From JAVBKP01 sp031553975 (GTDB taxonomy: Bacteria > Bacillota > Clostridia > Peptostreptococcales > Anaerovoracaceae): a stretch of DNA of 49,829 nucleotides. Shown here in pieces: positions 8,989-17,045 of this stretch; the first letter of the stretch is position 1, and every line of letters starts with the position of its first letter. The stretch spans positions 1 through 49,829 of the forward strand of contig JAVBKP010000049.1 of NCBI GenBank assembly GCA_031553975.1, read 5' to 3'. A model generated the notes under the pieces. It was not told where the DNA came from. It ran no database searches and saw nothing but the letters and a program-made list of their open reading frames with translations. A program made the position numbers and the translations under genes.

Positions 8989-9288
8989 CGGCAAATTAAC
9001 CTTTTTTTAGCAATTTTTCGACTTTTAGTTTACATTTTAGTTGATTTTCACAAAAAGCAATTTTTCTTTTCCTTTTTTATGTCCCATTGTCTTTGAATTT
9101 GTTGTTTTGCTGTTTTTCAACATTATTTTACATTATCACATTGTCATGCAAGCGTAAACCAAATCAGAATTGGTTGTTTTAAATTATTTTGTAAACTTAA
9201 CTTAAAACATTGTTTAAACTTGTCCTTTTTTGTGCTTACATTTTTTTGAAATTTTGGTTTTGGGGGGGAACTCTCAAGCAATCTCCTC
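8989..9288. other. AT-rich divergent intergenic region
   Basis: Between the divergent mreB-type and acetate-transporter promoters. It is dominated by T- and A-runs, with one weak hairpin (AACCAA/TTGGTT near 9158-9173) and a G7 run near 9262. No ORF with a ribosome binding site and no recognisable RNA were found. Confidence 0.6.
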
Positions 9289-9317
9289 TTGTACCCCTAT
9301 TTTTTTTAGTGTATAAT
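9289..9317 (+). promoter_or_regulatory. Promoter of the acetate-type transporter
   Basis: TTGTAC (9289-9294), 17-bp spacer, TATAAT (9312-9317). Leader of about 30 bases containing GGAGGG before ATG 9355. The -35 is imperfect. Confidence 0.65.
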
Positions 9318-9354
9318 CTATCTTTGACATGATTTTTAATAATTTGGAGGGAAT

Positions 9355-9912
9355 ATGAGTCAAGAAAAAACACAAAACATTAAAGTAGCAGATACACTAG
9401 GTAACCCTGCTCCTATGGCCCTGTTAGGGTTCGGTATGACAACAATACTACTTAACATTCACAATGCTGGCTTTTCACCGCTTAATGCGACAATAATTGC
9501 CATGGGTGTATGTTATGGTGGACTAGCTCAAATCATTGGTGGTGTAATGGAATTCAAAAAAGGTAATACTTTTGGAGGAACGGCCTTCACTAGCTACGGA
9601 TTTTTCTGGTTGTCACTTGTATTAATTTGGTGGAACCCAATTGGAGAAAAGGCTACTGGCGCAGATATGGCTGCTTATCTAGGACTATGGGGATTGTTCA
9701 CATTCTTCATGTTCATTAAGACCGTAAAGAGTTCTAACAGAATCACACAACTGGTATTCGGAACATTGACTTTGCTATTCTTGCTACTAGTGCTAGATAA
9801 TGCAACTGGTTCTGAAACAATCAAACATATGGCTGGCTGGGTTGGTCTTGTTTGTGGAAGTTTAGCCTGCTACGATGCTGTTGCACAAATACTAGGACCT
9901 GATCATAAATAA
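9355..9912 (+). CDS. GPR1/FUN34/YaaH (SatP) family acetate/succinate transporter
   Basis: A 185-residue six-helix membrane protein with the family signature NPAPM at 17-21 and the second-half motif GFFWLSL near residue 85. SatP-type channels carry acetate (and succinate) with protons across the cytoplasmic membrane, which fits a fermentative anaerobe. ATG has GGAGGGAAT upstream, its own promoter at 9289-9317 and a strong terminator at 9936-9973, so it is a single-gene unit. Confidence 0.9.
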   Translation: MSQEKTQNIKVADTLGNPAPMALLGFGMTTILLNIHNAGFSPLNATIIAMGVCYGGLAQIIGGVMEFKKGNTFGGTAFTSYGFFWLSLVLIWWNPIGEKATGADMAAYLGLWGLFTFFMFIKTVKSSNRITQLVFGTLTLLFLLLVLDNATGSETIKHMAGWVGLVCGSLACYDAVAQILGPDHK

Positions 9913-9935
9913 ATATTTATAGACGTTTATGACGT

Positions 9936-9973
9936 AAAAGTGGCTGTATCGCCTTTGTGATACAGCCACTTTT
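9936..9973 (+). terminator. Intrinsic terminator after the acetate transporter
   Basis: AAAAGTGGCTGTATC, 8-base loop, GATACAGCCACTTTT: 15-bp perfect arms with A and T flanks, likely active in both directions. Confidence 0.9.
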
Positions 9974-9997
9974 GGGTTCATAGCTTACAAAAATCCA

Positions 9998-10026
9998 TTG
10001 ATTTTTGGTCATGTTTTTAGTATAAT
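9998..10026 (+). promoter_or_regulatory. Sigma-A promoter of the stalk-domain protein
   Basis: TTGATT (9998-10003), 17-bp spacer, TATAAT (10021-10026). Predicted start near 10033, giving an 85-base leader. Confidence 0.8.
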
Positions 10027-10038
10027 GATATCAAGAAT

Positions 10039-10079
10039 GAAAATTGTTTGGTTTTGGGCAATGAATTGATACAATTTTC
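10039..10079 (+). promoter_or_regulatory. 5'-terminal leader hairpin of the stalk-domain gene
   Basis: GAAAATTGT (10039-10047) and ACAATTTTC (10071-10079) are 9-bp perfect arms around a 23-base loop, starting about six bases from the predicted transcript start. There is no strong U-tract, so mRNA protection or translational control is likelier than termination. Confidence 0.45.
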
Positions 10080-10119
10080 ATTTAAACTACAATTTGAAAA
10101 AAGAAAAGAGGGAGAAACT

Positions 10120-11037
10120 ATGAAAAAAATTACAACTATTATCTTGTCATTGGTGTTAATGTTGGGTCAATTTGTTCCCGTTGCTGCTACCGAGGCGGCT
10201 GCGAGCAAGGCTCTGCCAAAGATGATGAGTGGCACTATCGTGCAAGAAACAGCCGACTCAATACTAGTTAAAGCACACAAAAACGATGAGACGGTTATCC
10301 TAAAAATAACCGATAGTACTTACATAATAGACGCGGTAAAAGGTACGCCAATGCAAATAAAAGATCGTGTAGGTGACTCGATTGTTGCATATTATGGTCC
10401 TATTGAAACAAAGAGTCTTCCAGCACAAAGTAATGCAGTAGCCATTATCGGCAGCATTCCGCAAGATTATGCTGTACCATACTTTGCAACTGCTGAATCT
10501 GTGGAAAAAGGCGAAAAATCTATTAAAGTTACAATAAATAACGGTTCAATCATTGCCACGATTACAGACACTATTCCACTTTCACCATTCAAGACGAAAA
10601 ATATTGTTGCGCTTGGGAATATTACGGCTGGAACAGATTTGTTACTTTGGTCCACGCCTGCAACAATGAGCTTCCCGGGAAGTACAAATGTGACGAAGGC
10701 TGTGATTTTAGGAACAAGAGTCGCTGATGTTGTCACTTATGAACTGACAATGAATCAAGCCTTTGTAGAAAAATATACAACCCTAATTCCGTTGCGTAAG
10801 GTCGCTGAAGCTTTTGGATATACAGTAGGCTGGGAAAGTAAAACCCGAACTGTAACTCTTTCAAAAGGCAGTGAAATGTATACACTTGCCATTGACAAGA
10901 ATCAATATGGTGGAAAACAATTGGAATGCGCACCGAAAATAAAAGGTACTTTAACATATGTTCCGTTGTCATACTTTAAAGAAATTTTAGGTGGAAGCTT
11001 CTCAGCATACGAATCTAAAATCGTCTTCACAAAGTAA
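10120..11037 (+). CDS. Secreted protein with C-terminal copper-amine-oxidase-N / stalk domain
   Basis: About 305 residues beginning with a signal peptide (MKKITTIILSLVLMLGQFVPVAA). The middle part is beta-rich with no recognised domain. The last 95 residues match the 'copper amine oxidase N-terminal' (stalk) domain common in clostridial surface proteins, with LIPLRKVAEAFGYTVGWE and the TVTL...YVPLSYFKEILGG pattern. ATG at 10120 has GAGGGAG at the right distance; the in-frame 10048 start lacks one. Despite the domain name there is no amine oxidase activity here. Monocistronic, probably cell-envelope-associated. Confidence 0.82.
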   Translation: MKKITTIILSLVLMLGQFVPVAATEAAASKALPKMMSGTIVQETADSILVKAHKNDETVILKITDSTYIIDAVKGTPMQIKDRVGDSIVAYYGPIETKSLPAQSNAVAIIGSIPQDYAVPYFATAESVEKGEKSIKVTINNGSIIATITDTIPLSPFKTKNIVALGNITAGTDLLLWSTPATMSFPGSTNVTKAVILGTRVADVVTYELTMNQAFVEKYTTLIPLRKVAEAFGYTVGWESKTRTVTLSKGSEMYTLAIDKNQYGGKQLECAPKIKGTLTYVPLSYFKEILGGSFSAYESKIVFTK

Positions 11038-11075
11038 GGATATATTATAAAGACTATATTATCTAAAATGAAATC

Positions 11076-11111
11076 AGGCAGGAGGGCTTTAGTAGCCTTC
11101 CTGCCTTTTTT
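11076..11111 (+). terminator. Intrinsic terminator after the stalk-domain gene
   Basis: AGGCAGGAGGGCT, TTAGT loop region, AGCCTTCCTGCCT then T7. Confidence 0.9.
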
Positions 11112-11145
11112 ATCGACTCTTTTGGTCTTCCATAAATAATAATAC

Positions 11146-11174
11146 TTGTAAAAAGAACTCTATCTTGTTATAAT
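11146..11174 (+). promoter_or_regulatory. Orphan sigma-A promoter
   Basis: TTGTAA (11146-11151), 17-bp spacer, TATAAT (11169-11174). No protein-coding gene with a ribosome binding site follows. Confidence 0.65.
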
Positions 11175-11180
11175 AGATGC

Positions 11181-11280
11181 AATGGAAGACCTCTACAACA
11201 GTGGGTGCTCTTCAGATATTAATTTATAATTCCACAGAACACCACTAGTCGTCAAACTTGAGTGGTGTTTTGCATTTTTT
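11181..11280 (+). ncRNA. Candidate small RNA, about 95 nt
   Basis: Bounded by the promoter at 11146-11174 and an intrinsic terminator: AACACCACT (11238-11246) and AGTGGTGTT (11261-11269) followed by a T-rich tail to 11280. It matches no RNA family I recognise (not SRP RNA, 6S or tRNA). A 15-codon ORF starts at 11182, essentially leaderless and without SD. Expression is inferred only from signals. Confidence 0.45.
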
Positions 11281-11485
11281 GAAGAAATAGATTTCTGTAT
11301 GGGTATTTCCCATAGCATCACCTCCGTAAAATCGAGCACACCACCGTTGGATACCTCCTCTGACCAGTTATTGTTGTCATTGACTACAAATAACTGTTTA
11401 GTCTTCCACGCACCTATATATTAACACACATTCAGTGTTTCGACAATATCTGCATTTGTATATATTGTGCATTATTTATAGACAC

Positions 11486-11518
11486 AAAAAAGAACACCCA
11501 CATTTCTGCAAGTGTTCC
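11486..11518 (-). terminator. Intrinsic terminator after the hemerythrin gene
   Basis: On the minus strand GGAACACTTGCAG...GTGTTC followed by T6, immediately after the hemerythrin stop codon. Confidence 0.75.
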
Positions 11519-11528
11519 TAATCTGCCT

Positions 11529-11927
11529 TTACCCAGCGATGTGTTTGCCAACTTTGGTATCTTCTGTACCAATATGTTTTACAAGCCAATCTACCAAGAC
11601 ACTATTCAATTTACCTGTGAATACTATGCCTCCGCCAGTTTGCACCAGCTCGTTTTTCAAGCTTGCTATTGTTTTTATGTATTCGTCATGGAGTTGCTTG
11701 TGACGGACTCTATCTGGGTATTCACTCTGCTTTTGTAGTTCTTCTTCATGAGAAAAGTGAATTTTTGTGTACTGTTCAACAAAATTCAAAGTCTCTGTCA
11801 CTTTGTCTTTGCCTCTGCCTTGCATACAGGCGTCCATAAGGGCATCTATTGCTTGTACAAGTTTTTTGTGCTCATTGTCTATCTGCGTATTCCCTATTAA
11901 AAGGGAATCTTTCCATAATGTCGCCAT
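11529..11927 (-). CDS. Bacteriohemerythrin
   Basis: A 132-residue four-helix hemerythrin with the full di-iron ligand set: H20, H57 and E61 (HFSHE), H76 and H80 (HKQLH), H118 and D123 (HIGTED). It binds O2 reversibly; in anaerobes it is thought to buffer or deliver oxygen to reductive enzymes. It is the last gene after perR and rubrerythrin, 52 bases downstream and beyond a weak terminator-like hairpin (11941-11971) that could lower its share of the operon transcript. Confidence 0.93.
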   Translation of the reverse strand: MATLWKDSLLIGNTQIDNEHKKLVQAIDALMDACMQGRGKDKVTETLNFVEQYTKIHFSHEEELQKQSEYPDRVRHKQLHDEYIKTIASLKNELVQTGGGIVFTGKLNSVLVDWLVKHIGTEDTKVGKHIAG

Positions 11928-11940
11928 TTTTTCTACCTCT

Positions 11941-11971
11941 AAAAATTTGTGCAGGAGCTAAGCCCCTGCAC
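11941..11971 (-). terminator. Weak intercistronic terminator between rubrerythrin and hemerythrin
   Basis: GTGCAGGGGC, TTA, GCTCCTGCAC on the minus strand followed by AAATTTTT. A strong stem with a short, delayed U-run suggests partial read-through or a processing site. Confidence 0.5.
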
Positions 11972-11979
11972 CGTGTGTT

Positions 11980-12531
11980 TTATGCGAAATATCTCTTCAA
12001 AAGGCCATCAAAGCCTTTGCCATGTCTAGCTTCGTCCTTGCACATTTCGTGTACTGTATCGTGTACTGCATCGTAACCAAGTTCTTTTGCTCTTGTTGCT
12101 AGTTGCTTCTTACCATCGCATGCACCATGCTCTGCTTCTGCTCTTAACTCTAGGTTTTTCTTCGTGTCTGCGTGCAGTACTTCTCCTAGAAGTTCTGCAA
12201 ACTTAGCAGCGTGCTCTGCCTCTTCAAGTGCGTAGCGTTTGAATGCCTCTGCAATCTCTGGGTACCCTTCTCTGTCTGCTTGGCGGCTCATAGCTAGGTA
12301 CATACCAACTTCTGTGCACTCACCCATAAAATTAGCTCTTAGATCTTCTACCACTTGTGGGTCTAGGTCTTTTGCAACGCCTACTCTATGCTCGTCAGCG
12401 TATGCTTTGTCTCCACCTACTGATTTGTTAAACTTTTCTTTTGGTTGTTTGCATTGAGGGCAAGTTTCTGGTGCCTCTGGACCGATGTGTGTGTACCCGC
12501 AAATACTGCAAACCCATTTAATTTCTGACAT
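11980..12531 (-). CDS. Rubrerythrin-type peroxidase with N-terminal rubredoxin domain
   Basis: A 183-residue protein with a rubredoxin-like Fe(Cys)4 site at the N terminus (C8, C11, C24, C27) and a C-terminal ferritin-like di-iron bundle with EC-TEVGMYL and EEAEHA-type ligands. The domain order is reversed relative to classical rubrerythrin, as in clostridial reverse rubrerythrins that reduce H2O2 (and O2) with NAD(P)H-derived electrons. It starts 15 bases after perR, in the same operon. Cytosolic oxygen and peroxide defence. Confidence 0.92.
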   Translation of the reverse strand: MSEIKWVCSICGYTHIGPEAPETCPQCKQPKEKFNKSVGGDKAYADEHRVGVAKDLDPQVVEDLRANFMGECTEVGMYLAMSRQADREGYPEIAEAFKRYALEEAEHAAKFAELLGEVLHADTKKNLELRAEAEHGACDGKKQLATRAKELGYDAVHDTVHEMCKDEARHGKGFDGLLKRYFA

Positions 12532-12546
12532 TTTAATTTCCTCCTT

Positions 12547-12927
12547 TTATTCATTTCTACATTTGGTACAAGTACCTAAAAAATTAACAGTGTGGCTCTT
12601 TACCTTAAAACCAGTGAGGGTCTCTAATTGCTCTTCTAGCCCTACAATGACAGGAAGGTTTACATCAAATATGTTGCCACATTTCTCACAAGCTATGTGA
12701 TAATGGACGTCAATTGTTGCATCAAATCGGTCAGGACCGCTTACGGATGTAAGTTTTAACGCCTGCCCCTCCTCCACTAGCAAGGATAGGTTCCTATACA
12801 CTGTGGCAAGGCTGATATTTGGAAAGCTTTGCTTCACATTGTCATAGACCCAATCTGCTGTAGGGTGTGTTTTGGTAGATGCCAAAACACGTCTAATCTC
12901 TTCCCTCTGCTTGCTATTTTTTCTCAT
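12547..12927 (-). CDS. perR: PerR-type peroxide-sensing Fur-family repressor
   Basis: A 126-residue Fur-family regulator: winged-helix DNA-binding part with SLATVYRNL (39-47), the regulatory metal ligands H21, D69, H75, H77 and D88, and the structural zinc cysteines C80, C83, C120, C123. Aspartate at position 88 (NIFDV), rather than Glu, favours PerR over Fur. It heads the rubrerythrin-hemerythrin operon, and a perfect palindrome just downstream of its own promoter implies autoregulation. Peroxide would oxidise the Fe-bound His ligands and release the operon. Confidence 0.9.
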   Translation of the reverse strand: MRKNSKQREEIRRVLASTKTHPTADWVYDNVKQSFPNISLATVYRNLSLLVEEGQALKLTSVSGPDRFDATIDVHYHIACEKCGNIFDVNLPVIVGLEEQLETLTGFKVKSHTVNFLGTCTKCRNE

Positions 12928-12941
12928 TCACTGCCTCCTCT

Positions 12942-12970
12942 AAAACAATAACGATAATTATTATTGTTTT
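12942..12970 (-). promoter_or_regulatory. Putative PerR operator
   Basis: AAAACAATAA, 9-base centre CGATAATTA, TTATTGTTTT: perfect 10-bp inverted repeat containing the ATAATTATTAT core of Per/Fur boxes. It sits at about +4 to +32 of the predicted perR transcript. Confidence 0.8.
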
Positions 12971-12980
12971 GATTAATTTA

Positions 12981-13009
12981 ATAATACACCCTCTGAAAAC
13001 AAAAATCAA
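12981..13009 (-). promoter_or_regulatory. Sigma-A promoter of the perR operon
   Basis: Minus-strand TTGATT (13004-13009), 17-bp spacer, TATTAT (12981-12986); predicted start near 12974, just upstream of the operator. Confidence 0.75.
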
Positions 13010-13020
13010 GTGCTTTTTTA

Positions 13021-13060
13021 AAAAAATTGAAAAGAGCAGATATTTTACTATCTACTCTTC
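13021..13060 (-). terminator. Intrinsic terminator after the first Big2 gene
   Basis: GAGTAGATA and TATCTGCTC (one mismatch) followed by TTTTCAATTTTTT on the minus strand, just after the stop codon at 13071. Confidence 0.75.
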
Positions 13061-13070
13061 ATCTTTGACC

Positions 13071-16000
13071 TTAGATTTGGTTTTTTAATTCAATCCAAAC
13101 CGCTGGTGGCATTGTGCTTTCATTTACATCTATAGGTGCTATATATACGGTATTATCTGGTTTTATATACAAAGTGCCTTTTTTGGGTTTGCCGTCTATC
13201 CATCTGCCATGGGGGGCACCTGCTATGGTTTTGACTACGCTTCCGTCTTGCACTTTCAGAAAGGCGGTAGGGTATTTGTCATATAACGCTCTCAAGGACA
13301 AATTGCTATTCGCTTGTGGCTGCATAAATTCGCTTTTTATAGCCACATATACGCAGTTTTCTTTCCCGTCAAAATATACGTATCCAGTCTCAAGGTTGGT
13401 GCCAGTGCCATGGACTACATTGTCATACAAGTCTACCCAGTCGCCTGTGACTTTTAAACTATACGCGGTGCCTTTGCTGTCTTTGAATACAAACTTGCCC
13501 GTTATGGCTGGATCGGTAATGACTGGACCAGGTCCTGGGCTTTGGGTTGTTACCGTAACATCACATGCGGCAGTTTTACCGTTGACGGTAGTCGCTGTTA
13601 TTATGGTACTTCCTAAGTTGATCCCCACAATGGTTCCATCGCTTTCGACCATGGCTATACTTGGGTCGCTACTTTCCCATGTTAGGGACTTATTTTTAAC
13701 TGTACTTGGGGATATCTCAGGTGCGAATTTATATGTTTTGCCCATTTCTAAGGCTAAGGTTGCCCTTAAAGTCAGTTTGGTCGGCCCTTTTTCTACAGTG
13801 ACTGCACAAGCGGCCGCTTTCCCGTTGTCTACTGAAGTAGCCGTAATATTAGCCTTACCTTCAGCAATGGCTGTAAGTTCGCCTGTCTTCTCATCCACTG
13901 CTACTATGTTCGGTCTGTTGCTAGCCCAAACCACCTCCTGGTTGGCTTCTTTAGAAAACACTTCTGCCAATAGCTGGGCAATCTGACCTTCTGTCAAGGT
14001 AAGCATACTGACATTGATTTTGACCGCCGTCACACCATAATCCACTGTGCCCTGACAAGTCTTTGTCACTTGCCCGTCTGCCGTAGTCACTGTAATTGTA
14101 GCAGATCCCGCTGCTAGCGCGGTTATGACTCCTGATTCATTGATTTTTAGAACATTCGGATTGCTGCTACTAAATATGACTTGTTTATTGTCTGCGTCGT
14201 TTGGTAGTACCGTTAGATTAAAGCTATGCGTATCGCCTGCCTTTAAGCTAAGTGTTCCATCCATTAGAATATCTGTGGTTTTAATCAACGGTTTTAGCAC
14301 TGTAACCACGCAAGCTACTGTTTTGCTATTGTCTGTGGTGGTAGCATATATTGTGGCTTTTCCAATCTGATTGGCGGTCACCCGACCATATTGATCCACT
14401 AAGGCAATGTTGGGATTGTCAGACGTCCATTGAAAATCTCCGTTGTCAGCATCTAATGGAGTTAGGGTGGCTACTAATTCTGATGTATCTCCCTGGTGTA
14501 GTGTCAGTGCTGTGGTATTTAGACTAATACCGTTAACCAACGATACGGAGGTCACTTGGCACTCTGCCGTCAATCCATTTGGGGCTGTGGCCACAACAAG
14601 TGTAGTACCCTTACCAACTGCTGTTATGTTGCCATATTCATCTACTCTTGCTATGCTCGGATCTTTACTGGATAGAATCACACCCTCATTGTCCGGCTCT
14701 CCTATTATTTTGATTTTTTTGTATTTTTCTCCAATCACTACAGTCAATTGTGTGCTTGAAAGAGATAGCTTCTTAGTGTCGCTGTACACGGTGACAAGGG
14801 CAGTTGCTTGCTTACCATTCACTGTGGTTGCTGTTATGTTGGTCACCCCTTTTGCTAGTGCGGTAACGATTCCATTGCTATCTATTGTAGCTGCGTTCTT
14901 ATTGGAAGATCTCCATGTCACATTGTGATAGGTCGCACTGTTTGGCACGATTGTCGTTGTGAACTGAAAGTCCTCATTGACATTCATTGCTTTGCTGGTG
15001 GTATTCAACAATACGCTTGTGATTTCTGTGATTACATGTACATCTATTGTGGCTTCTTTATCCCCTACTGTGGCTGTTATGGTGGTAATTCCAGGCTTTA
15101 TGCCGATTACCTTACCAGTGTTGTCAGTTGATGCTATACTGTGGTCTGCTGATTTCCAACTAGCACTTCTAATATCGCTACTCTTGCCATTGATCAAGGC
15201 TGTCAATTTTATATTGTTTGTCATACTTACATCCACCGTGTTGCCCACAACAGGGGCATTGGCCACGATTTCTAAAGCAGCCATAGGATCCACCACAACC
15301 ACGCTGCATATGCCGCGGGCAGTTCCTTCTACTGGGGTAGCATAGATTGTGGCTTTACCTACTGCTAGTGCCTTTATGGTTCCGTCTGCTCCAATTGAAA
15401 TAATATTGCTATCTGACGTCCAAGTGAGGGTTGGGTCTGTAGCATCGCTAGGGAATACATCTACTTCTAAGGTTTTCTCATCGCTTGGATTCATTATGAG
15501 TACTTCACCATGATTGATTTTAATGCTTGTGACTGGCACCACTACTGTGATATGACAGGTGTCGGTTCTCCCTTTTGATGTGGTTACTGTAATAGTGGCT
15601 GTTCCTTGATTTTTGCCTGCTAGTAGCTTGCCATTGGTGACGTTTACAATGCTCTTATCGCTGCTACTCCATGTAAGTTTTCCATCTGTAGGTCCATCTG
15701 ATATGATTTTTGCAATTAATTCTCCTGTGGATAGCGCATACATCTTCAAGGCATCGTGATTTAGCTCAATGCCATCAGCATCACATACTACTGTGACTTG
15801 ACATATTCCAGATTTGCCGCCTGCCCTTGCTGTAATAGTGACTTGGCCTGCTTTGTGGGCTGTTAATATACCAAAATCATCCACAGTTGCTATGTCTTCA
15901 TTATTACTGCTCCATGATACACCATCTAACGTAGCATAGGAGGGAGATAAGATAGCGGTTATGGTCGTACTACTGCCTTCACTGACTACCATGGTGCTTG

Positions 16001-16871
16001 GGCTAAGTGCAACGCTGGTCATAGAAACAGAGACCTGCACCTTCACTTGTGCTGTCTTTCCGTCACTGGTGGTTACTGTAACAAACGCCTTGCCGGGTTT
16101 TTTGCCTGTTACCTTTCCATTTTCATCTACTGTTGCAATGGTTGTATCTGATGTTGACCATGTCAAACTAGTTCTGCCTGACAAATTCGCATCGGCAGTG
16201 GCATTCAATTGTGTGCTTTTACCTACACTAATATTCACCTCCGTGGGCGCTAACTTAATCCACCCTATTGGTGCAAATACTGTAACCCTACAGCTTGCAC
16301 TCTTGCCATTTGAAGTCATGGCTCTAATGGTAACGATTCCTGGGCTTATGCCAGTCACTGTGCCATTTGGTCCTACTGTGGCCACATTGGTATTGCTAGA
16401 AGTCCATGATAGACTTTCGTCACTTACCGCTAATGGTTCCATTTTTGTTTTGAGTTTTATGCTCTCATCTATTTCTAAGCTTACATTGGTTTTTTCTAGG
16501 CTAAGTTTTTCTGGGAGGCCTAGAACTACTACTGTGCAGCTAGCCGTCCTGCCTGAGTTGGCCGTAGCTATGATTTTAGCCACGCCGCCCTTTACCCCAG
16601 TTACCATTCCATCTTGACCTACGGTAGCCACCAAATTGTTGTCACTGCTCCATGTCACCTCTTTGTTCTCGTCTATATCTGGATATACTTCCACGGTCAA
16701 ATCTTGGGTGTCACCTACCTTTATGGTTATATTTGTGGCATTTATTATAATTGCCTGGGTATCTATAAAATCCCACCCACTAGCCGCAAAAACCCCTGCT
16801 GGTATGCAAAGTACGGCCATGCTTATTGTGACCATGGCCAGCCTAGCAATTTTCATCCTCCATGATTTCAT
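13071..16871 (-). CDS. Giant secreted protein with 13 Big2 (bacterial Ig-like) repeats, paralogue A
   Basis: About 1266 residues. ATG 16871 with AGGAGGAAAACAAG is chosen over the 16955 frame start because it gives a clean signal peptide (MKSWRMKIARLAMVTISM... to AFA-like cleavage). After the signal come 13 tandem Big2 repeats of about 85-90 residues, each with the W-(T/S)-S-x-(N/D)...(I/V)ATVD...G-x-V-(T/I)...G...I-T-(A/V)-T pattern, then a roughly 135-residue C-terminal domain (FKDSKGTAYSLKVTGDW...) shared only with the paralogue at 19051. No LPxTG, SLH or choline-binding anchor is visible. Big2 arrays form extended adhesive stalks on the cell surface. Role in adhesion or as an envelope layer is inferred. 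Confidence 0.88.
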   Translation of the reverse strand: MKSWRMKIARLAMVTISMAVLCIPAGVFAASGWDFIDTQAIIINATNITIKVGDTQDLTVEVYPDIDENKEVTWSSDNNLVATVGQDGMVTGVKGGVAKIIATANSGRTASCTVVVLGLPEKLSLEKTNVSLEIDESIKLKTKMEPLAVSDESLSWTSSNTNVATVGPNGTVTGISPGIVTIRAMTSNGKSASCRVTVFAPIGWIKLAPTEVNISVGKSTQLNATADANLSGRTSLTWSTSDTTIATVDENGKVTGKKPGKAFVTVTTSDGKTAQVKVQVSVSMTSVALSPSTMVVSEGSSTTITAILSPSYATLDGVSWSSNNEDIATVDDFGILTAHKAGQVTITARAGGKSGICQVTVVCDADGIELNHDALKMYALSTGELIAKIISDGPTDGKLTWSSSDKSIVNVTNGKLLAGKNQGTATITVTTSKGRTDTCHITVVVPVTSIKINHGEVLIMNPSDEKTLEVDVFPSDATDPTLTWTSDSNIISIGADGTIKALAVGKATIYATPVEGTARGICSVVVVDPMAALEIVANAPVVGNTVDVSMTNNIKLTALINGKSSDIRSASWKSADHSIASTDNTGKVIGIKPGITTITATVGDKEATIDVHVITEITSVLLNTTSKAMNVNEDFQFTTTIVPNSATYHNVTWRSSNKNAATIDSNGIVTALAKGVTNITATTVNGKQATALVTVYSDTKKLSLSSTQLTVVIGEKYKKIKIIGEPDNEGVILSSKDPSIARVDEYGNITAVGKGTTLVVATAPNGLTAECQVTSVSLVNGISLNTTALTLHQGDTSELVATLTPLDADNGDFQWTSDNPNIALVDQYGRVTANQIGKATIYATTTDNSKTVACVVTVLKPLIKTTDILMDGTLSLKAGDTHSFNLTVLPNDADNKQVIFSSSNPNVLKINESGVITALAAGSATITVTTADGQVTKTCQGTVDYGVTAVKINVSMLTLTEGQIAQLLAEVFSKEANQEVVWASNRPNIVAVDEKTGELTAIAEGKANITATSVDNGKAAACAVTVEKGPTKLTLRATLALEMGKTYKFAPEISPSTVKNKSLTWESSDPSIAMVESDGTIVGINLGSTIITATTVNGKTAACDVTVTTQSPGPGPVITDPAITGKFVFKDSKGTAYSLKVTGDWVDLYDNVVHGTGTNLETGYVYFDGKENCVYVAIKSEFMQPQANSNLSLRALYDKYPTAFLKVQDGSVVKTIAGAPHGRWIDGKPKKGTLYIKPDNTVYIAPIDVNESTMPPAVWIELKNQI

Positions 16872-16916
16872 CTTGTTTTCCTCCTGATATGTATAATTAA
16901 TCCTTTTGTTTATAGC

Positions 16917-16961
16917 AAAAAAGCCGAATGAAGCTATGCGTATGGCGTATTTCATCGGCTT
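16917..16961 (-). promoter_or_regulatory. Promoter-proximal terminator-like hairpin (leader of Big2 gene A)
   Basis: On the minus strand AAGCCGATGAA ... TTCATTCGGCTT followed by T6 (one bulge). It starts about five bases after the predicted transcript start and lies about 50 bases before the start codon. The same design occurs at 24010-24054. May act as an attenuator or a 5'-protecting stem. Confidence 0.7.
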
Positions 16962-16972
16962 ACGTTGTAAAT

Positions 16973-17001
16973 ATTATATAATTTTAGGAAGATTATGTCA
17001 A
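16973..17001 (-). promoter_or_regulatory. Consensus sigma-A promoter of Big2 gene A
   Basis: Minus-strand TTGACA (16996-17001), 17-bp spacer, TATAAT (16973-16978): a perfect consensus, suggesting very strong initiation. Confidence 0.88.
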
Positions 17002-17045
17002 CTTCAATCTGATAATTCCTGCATATTAATATGTGCTTTTGATAA

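Larger units (their letters stand above)
11038..11528. other. 491-bp convergent intergenic region
   Basis: Contains the terminator of the stalk gene (11076-11111), an orphan promoter plus terminator that would make a short RNA (about 11181-11275), about 200 bases with no supported gene, and the terminator of the hemerythrin gene (11486-11518). Confidence 0.7.

Noticed and set aside
11193..11425. Minus-strand open frame of about 70 codons and a 22-codon SD-preceded frame (ATG near 11310) in the gap before hemerythrin
   Set aside because: The long frame has no start with an SD, the short one encodes no recognisable product, and both overlap the candidate small RNA. Type I toxin was considered, but the peptide is not hydrophobic.
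13114..16887. Long plus-strand open frames (up to 290 codons) opposite the first Big2 gene
   Set aside because: They are antisense shadows of Thr/Val/Ala-rich repeats, have no ribosome binding sites and read as low-complexity hydrophobic protein.
16917..17001. c-di-GMP riboswitch in front of the Big2 genes
   Set aside because: Only about 45 bases separate the transcript start from the U-run, too little for a GEMM aptamer, and the conserved core motifs are missing.
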